64,000 nucleotides of DNA. Origin: Limnanthes douglasii subsp. nivea. Taxonomy: Eukaryota; Streptophyta; Magnoliopsida; Brassicales; Limnanthaceae. The notes under the pieces were generated by a model. The model made no database searches and had not been told where the DNA came from. It worked only from the letters and a program-made list of their open reading frames with translations. The stretch spans positions 203,817,273-203,881,272 of the forward strand of contig JAUPFV010000002.1 in assembly GCA_036936605.1 (NCBI GenBank). The letters are read 5' to 3'. The translations under genes were made by a program, and so were the position numbers. The stretch's first letter is position 1. Each line of letters starts with the position of its first letter. Below are positions 58,105 through 64,000 of the stretch, one piece after another.

Positions 58105-61100
58105 TTAGAAGCTGCAAACTCCAAGTCTTTTTCTCAAATCTTCAAACTTGCTTAGTGGCAGAGGTTTAGTGAAAATATCTGCAATTTGATCTTCAGATTT
58201 GCAGTAACGCAGACTCACATCACCACTCTTTTGAACTTCTCGAACAAAGAATAGCTTGATATTGAAGTGCTTAGTCTTTCCATGAAAGACCAGATTGTTT
58301 AAGATCGCAATGGCAGCCTGATTATCAACTAGTATTTCAGTTCTTTGTTTTTGCTCCATGTTTAGATCAACTAGAAGTTTCCTTAACCAAAGAGCTTGAT
58401 TAACAGTAGCTGCAGCAGCTATAAATTCTGCTTCAGCAGTGGATTGAGCTACTGTTTCCTGCTTTCTTGAACTCCAAGAGAATATACCTGATCCGAGGGA
58501 AAAACAGTAACCTGATGTACTTTTCATATCATCAATCGAGCCGCCCCAATCACTGTCAGAGAAACCAATTAGTTTCATCTCTTTCTGCTTCAAAAACTTA
58601 ACTCCATAATTCCAAGTCCCCTTTACGTATCTGATAACTCTTTTCGCTGCTGTCATGTGAGTTTCGTTGGGACAAAACATGAATCTAGAGAGAATACTTA
58701 CAACATTTAATATGTCCGGTCTGGTTGCTGCCAAATACATCAGACAACCTACCAAACTCCTGAACTCAGCTTCAATAACCTTAGCAGAACCATCATCTTT
58801 GACCAACTTCTCCTTTTGATTCATAGGAGTTTTCATTGCTTTGCAATCTTCCATTTGAATTTTTTTAAGTATCTTCTTTGCATACGTTCCTTGACATATG
58901 AACACTTCATCATGGCTTTGTTTGATCTCAATGCCAAGGAAGTATGACATCAGACCAAGGTTTGTCATTTCGAAAACCTCTTCCATTTCGAGTTTAAACT
59001 GATTAATTTGATCAAGGTTGTTTCCTGTAATTAACAAATCATCTACATAAAGAGAAATGATTAAGGTATTTGTACCTTCATTCTTGACATACAATGTGAG
59101 TTCAGATTGACTTTTGCGAAAGCCAAGACCCACCAAATGATCATCAATCTTGCTGTACCATGCTCGCGGAGCCTGTTTTAGGCCGTATAAAGCCTTTTTT
59201 AACAAATAGACTTTATCTTCATTCCCTCTGTTTACAAAACCTTCAGGCTGTTCAACAAAAATTTCTTCTTGCAAGTCTCCATTTAAGAACGCAGATTTAA
59301 CATCAAGTTGGAACACTTTCCAACTATTTTGAGCAGCAAGAGCAAGCAGTAATCTTACCGTGTCAAGCCTAGCAACAGGTGCAAATGTTTCCGAATAGTC
59401 CACTCCAAACACTTGCGCATATCCTTTTACAACAAGTCTTGCTTTGAATCTGTTAACTGAACCATCAGGATTTAGCTTTGTTCTGAAAACCCATTTTACA
59501 CCAATTATTTTTCTGTTTAGAGGTCGATCAACCAACTCCCAAGTTTTATTTTTTACGATCGTAGACAGCTCCTCCTGCATTGCAGCCATCCAATGTTGGC
59601 TGTCTTTTGCATCACAGAACCCTGTAGGTTCACAGACAGCTACATTACACCTTTGATAAATATTAGACAGAGACCTAGTACCTCTTACGGGAGCATCATC
59701 AACTGAAGCATCTTGCCCCTCAACTTTAGGTTCTTCTTCTTCTATCATGCTACCATTGATTGAACTTTTTTGTGAAATAAAATTCTGGTTCACTTTGGTT
59801 GATTCTTCCCAATTCCATTGCTCATTTTCAATAAAATGAACATCTCTGCTCACTATAACTCGACCAGTAAGTGGCTGGAAAATTTTATAAGCTTTGGATA
59901 TACTGTTATACCCAATAAAAATTCTGGCTTCTGCCTTTTTATCAAGCTTATCTCGCTTGACTAGTGGAATATAAGTGAAACAAAGGCAGCCAAATATTCT
60001 AAGAAACTTTAAAGAAGGTTTGTAACCATACCAAGCTTCAAATGGTGTCAAGTCTTTTACAGCTTTCGTCGAAATTCGATTTTGCAAGAACACAGCAGTG
60101 TTTGTTGCTTCTCCCCAAAAGCATTTTGGAAGATTTTTTTCATGAAGCATGCATCTCGTCATCTCCATTATAAATCGATTTCTTCTTTCACTGACTCCAT
60201 TTTGTTGAGGAGAATATGGAGCTGTCAATTGATGTTCAATTCCAGCATCTTCACAAAACCTTTTAAAATTTTCCGAGGTGTATTCTCCACCATTATCAGA
60301 CCTTATAGTCTGAATCAAACAACCACTTTCATTCTCAACTCTTGATTTGAATTTCCAAAACACACCAGCAACTTCTTATTTTTGCTTTAAAAAATAAATC
60401 CAACACATTCTTGTTAGATCATCAATAAAAATGATGTAATAAAGATTACCATTTAGTGATGGTGTTCGTTGAGGACCGCAGAGATCAGTATGAACCAGTT
60501 GTAGCTTTCTCGAGGCTCTCCAAGCTTGTTTAGGAAATGGTTTCCTGTGCTGCTTCCCAAAATTACAAGCCTGACAATGAGGCATGTCATCATCAATGTC
60601 TGTGAGTCCTTCAACCAGCTTCTTTGACTGCATATGAAGCATCCCTCGATGATGAAAATGCCCAAGTCTTTTATGCCAAATCTCAGTAGCACAAGGTCTG
60701 GATTTAAAAGCCATCTGCTCCTTTTTCCATTGGATTTAGAGCAAAACTTTTTGCTTTCATTTTAACATTGAACAAGTCTTTGCCGCTAACATCTTTGATT
60801 AGGCACTGTTTATTCTCAAACAATACTTTGTAGCCTTTATCAAGCAATTGACCAACACTTAACAGATTTTGATCAATTTTCGGTACAAATAAAACATCTG
60901 AAATAAACTTTGTACCTCTATAACTCGTTATAGCTACTGTACCTTTCCCCTTGACTTCTCGGTGTTCACCGTTTCCGATCCTCACTCTCTTGACTTCGGT
61001 ATCTTTTAATTCTTCAAAGAGTTCTTTATCATATGTCATATGATTTGTGCACCCACTGTCAATCAACCAGCTTTCACTGGATTCTCTGCCTGAAAAACAA

Positions 61101-62053
61101 GTGACCACAAACAGTTGATCTTCTTCTTCTTGATCAGCTACACGTGCATCTGCTTCTTGCATCTGCTTCTGACCCTTTACTTTACAAATTGCAGCTTCAT
61201 GTCCAACTTGATTACATTTGGAGCATTTAGCATCAGGTCTACTCCAACATCTGTGTGGTGGATGACCTTTAATTTTACAATGACGGCAAGGCGGGTAGGA
61301 TTTTCTAGCATCTGCTTCTTTTCTTTTCTGAAAATTGTTAGATGAATCTCCATTCTTCCAGTTATTTTTGAAGTTTGTTTTTTTATACCTGTTGCTGTCT
61401 TCATGCTTTACAGGTAAGGCGCCTTCAATTACTTCTTCTTGCCTCATAGACCTTCTCTGCTCTTGTGCTTGCAAGGCATTTAAGAGATCTGTAAGGGAGA
61501 TATTTGACAGATCTTTGGTGTTCTCCAAAGTAGTAATGGTGGCTTCGAACCTCTCTGGAACAATCACAAATATTTTTTCGACAATCCTGGAGTCTGTTAA
61601 CTCAGACCCAAGCAATCTCACCTTGTTAGCAATGCTGAGAAGTTTGTCAGAGTACTGCTTCACGCACTCAGACTCCTTCATCTTCTGCAACTCAAAATCC
61701 CTAATTAAATTAAGGACCTTCATTCCACGAATCCTTTCATCTCCTTCGTACTCAGCCTTGAGTTAATCCCAAATTTCTTTGGCTGTTTTAAGAGACATAA
61801 TTCGTGTGAAAATCATTTGAGATACTGCTGCAAATAGACAAGCTTTTGCCTTTGATTTTCTCGTCTTCTTTTCCTTATGTGCTTTGATCTGTGCCATGGT
61901 AGGATTTGCTGGAAGTTGAGGGATTTCGTAATCCTCTTTTACTGCTTCCCAAAGATCTAAAGCCTCCAAGTAAGTCTCCATACGAACTGCCCACATTTGA
62001 TAATTGTCTCCATCGAAGACATGTGGTGCAGCGATTGAAAAATCTCTTTCCAT
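58105..62053 (-). pseudogene. Gag-pol of the young copia element, three lesions
   Basis: Start ATG 62053 (MERDFSIAAPHVFDGDNYQM). Gag of DUF4219/UBN2 type (62053-61420), zinc knuckle CSKCNQVGHEAAIC (about 61235-61190), protease WLIDSGCTNHMT (about 61075-61040), gag-pre-integrase EIWHKRLGHFHHRGMLHM, integrase (DNGGEYTS, PYSPQQNGVSERRNR), reverse transcriptase (KARLVVKGYAQ, YVDDLLITG near 59040) and RNase H (SDSDWGG, STAEAEFIAA, ADIFTKPLP). Lesions: TAA 61763-61765 after EIWD, an extra base near 60722 and a TAA at 60376-60378 after FLKQK. From 60363 to the end 752 codons are open. It is likely inactive on its own. Confidence 0.88.
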
Positions 62054-62082
62054 TTTAACCTCACAAATCCCTTAAGAAGAGG

Positions 62083-62094
62083 GCTCTGATACCA
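62083..62094 (-). promoter_or_regulatory. Primer binding site (initiator Met tRNA)
   Basis: On the - strand TGGTATCAGAGC, three bases inside the 5' LTR. This is the standard complement of the initiator-Met tRNA 3' end used by plant copia elements. Confidence 0.85.
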
Positions 62095-62097
62095 CTT

Positions 62098-62346
62098 TGT
62101 TGGTGCAGAAGACAAAGGTTTAAGGTGAGATTAAACGAAAATGAGAGAGACAGAGGAGTTACTGAAATGTGAAAAAGAGAAGACTTAATTCATTCAATAG
62201 AAATGCTTGTTTAAATACATATAAAGGTCACTAACACACGTTAAGTGACTGACACAAGTTAAATAAAAGATACAAGTAAAGTAAAGAAAACTTTAGAGGA
62301 CAACCAAAAGACACACACTGTTAACAGCTTCTAAATAATTCTAACA
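62098..62346 (-). repeat. 5' LTR of the young copia element
   Basis: 249 bp, partner of 57845-58093. As the element is on the - strand, transcription would start in this copy. Confidence 0.9.
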
Positions 62347-62351
62347 AAGGT
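62347..62351. repeat. Target-site duplication of the young copia element, right copy
   Basis: AAGGT after the LTR, identical to 57840-57844. Confidence 0.85.
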
Positions 62352-64000
62352 TTGACATCCTTGACCTTAAAGAAACTCATAAATCTTAGAGTTACACCTT
62401 TACGCTTTTCAAAGCTACGCCATCCAAAACCTTCCACGTCTCATCTTAGTTCTAACCTTGAGGGGTAGGCCTTTATGTAGCATTGAGGAGCATTCACAAA
62501 GAGCCTCATCATTTCGACTCATTAAAGCTCACGCTATAACCGTTGTCAAGAAGACGTAAGCATAACGATTACCCTCCCGCTATCAATAGAGGGTGCTTGC
62601 ATATTTCCTCCTTTTTCACCCTTTATATTTTGCGAGAAAAGCTCTCAACGTAGAGAGATAAAGATTATACCATATGATACAGAGACCTTTCCTCTGAACA
62701 CCGTGTATTTTATTCGACGTCCTTTTAATTATTTTAACTTGTCAATTTTAGAGTCTAACTTTTTTTTGAAGCTTTATCTTGGCTTGTACTTTCCTTTCTA
62801 ATTTTTTTACCCGCCTCGAGCCTCGACCTTTATCGAGGTTTTGTTCTGTAGAAGTTTGGTATGAGAGAAATTCAGGGTCAGTCAACTGATTTCGCTCAAG
62901 GGAATGAATAAATCATTCGAAGGTGATACCTTAAGGGTGGGAGATGATCACTTTGAGAAAAAGGCTTCTAGCCCACCAGAGAGCATTCTCCAAACTCTGC
63001 TACCATTTTTGGTTTTCTCCATCTGACCTTCTCATTTTATCATTCTCGATTAGCTTACTACGATTACCCGCAGCCTGCCAACCTCCATAGAATGCCCAAC
63101 CAATGGTCAATTCTCGATAATGTTAAACCGAGGCTTCCAATCGAGGGTGAGACTTCTCTCTCTACGAAGTCAAACGAGATTTCCTTCTTCACCGATATGT
63201 TAAACTTAGGGTTCCAGCTTCTTTTCTAATCCCAGTCCCAGACAGTATTTGTGTAGACTTAATGAATGTCTTAACCAAGCCAGCTCAAGTACATAAAGGA
63301 CCCTAATGTCCTTCATAATAGCGTCAGGTGTATCAAATATCTCACAAACTATACACTAACTGATTTCTCAATGTATTATCAATAACAACCAAAATGAAGT
63401 AATATAACCTTACATAATCAAGTAAATCTTTTACCTTCTTACTTTTTGGTCGGCCCGTGAAACCGACCTTTATAAAGCCTTGCTTTGCTCGTAGGATTTA
63501 AATAATACATGGGCTATCCTTAAACTAACTAATGATACTTGAATAACTTGAACAAATATAGATCTACAGTAAATTGTATGAAACTGAAATGGTTGTCTAA
63601 ATAACACTTATATAATATTTCTAGTATGGATTACAAAGTAATATTTCTTGTTGCTATTGTTTTCTTTCTAGCTTTCGCCTACCTTACAAATGTAACATTA
63701 ACTCATTATATAATCGCCTTGATTTGGATAGGTCTTAGGCTACTGCTTCCTCATTGTTAAAGCATTTTATAGTCATCCAAATATTATTTTAGACGAGTTT
63801 ACATCATTGGGGCTGATTAATCATACAATGTGAGACCATGCTTCCGTACATTGTTAGTCACAATTTTTGTACACTTTGGAAGCATTGAAAGAATGGGTAA
63901 CAACATATGCTAAGTATTTTTTTATTGATAACTGTGGGGGCGCCCAACATATGCTTATTGCACAGATTCGCGAGTGGATCTGATGCGAGCTTATTGCGCA
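62352..64000. other. No gene seen
   Basis: Moderately AT-rich DNA with stops in all frames. Phrases such as cctcgagcctcgacctttatcgagg and gggtgcttgcatatttcc suggest old repeat sequence, but no family can be named. The insertion site of the young copia element joins 57844 to this block. Confidence 0.45.

Larger units (their letters stand above)
57845..62346 (-). mobile_element. Young, nearly intact Ty1/copia element
   Basis: 4502 bp on the - strand. The LTRs are 249 bp (57845-58093 and 62098-62346), with TGTTGG..TAACA in + strand orientation, and differ at two positions by eye. An initiator-Met primer site and a polypurine tract sit at the correct ends, and a perfect AAGGT duplication flanks the element. 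The single long gag-pol is interrupted by two stops and one 1-base frameshift. Domain order (integrase before reverse transcriptase) is Ty1/copia. The short LTRs and compact body fit a small copia lineage, which I do not name. Confidence 0.9.

Noticed and set aside
58105..62053. + strand frames inside the copia element (for example 61335-61766)
   Set aside because: They are complements of gag-pol, which has all motifs on the - strand.

Overview
The window reads as nuclear DNA of a eudicot plant, possibly an asterid (low confidence). It is very AT-rich. Its genes have many short exons with GT..AG introns, it holds plant-type Ty3/gypsy (Tat-like), Ty1/copia and L1-type elements, and one gene has the KIB/DUF295 plus F-box composition typical of flowering plants. 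There are no bacterial-style operons, rRNA genes, CRISPR arrays or intact tRNA genes. All calls come from reading the sequence; no search was run.

Three host genes look intact. (1) A plant fimbrin (actin-bundling protein) at 21805-27370, + strand: 14 coding exons and about 664 codons, all junctions in frame. (2) An ankyrin plus double-BTB protein (ABTB1/BPOZ type) at 41711-44878, - strand: four exons, 578 codons. (3) A single-exon DUF295/F-box/DUF295 protein at 54087-56180, + strand. Broken host genes are a PPR remnant (742-1471), an elongation factor 1B-beta pseudogene cut by a probable solo LTR (1603-2344), and a partial copy of the F-box gene (46410-47262).

Mobile DNA makes up most of the rest. 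An L1-type LINE (about 4650-20935) carries a Tat-like Ty3/gypsy element (6616-17048) with 409-bp LTRs and a perfect 5-bp target duplication; removing the insert rejoins the LINE reading frame exactly. A related LINE (about 27799-32670) lies just downstream of fimbrin. It is followed by a much older Tat-like element (about 32675-41290). A truncated copia element (about 47258-49120) abuts the F-box pseudogene. A very young complete copia element on the - strand (57845-62346) has 249-bp LTRs differing at two positions, a perfect 5-bp target duplication and an initiator-Met primer site. Smaller elements include two related MITE-like insertions in fimbrin introns, a tRNA-like SINE candidate, a 27-bp minisatellite and a dispersed AT-rich repeat.

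The most interesting feature is an antisense, intron-containing gene inside the younger Tat-like element (13223-16199, - strand). It has its own TATA box, residues resembling the 'putative gypsy type transposon' domain and a long coiled-coil tail. It is now damaged by a stop, frame breaks and a 20-nt poly-G run.
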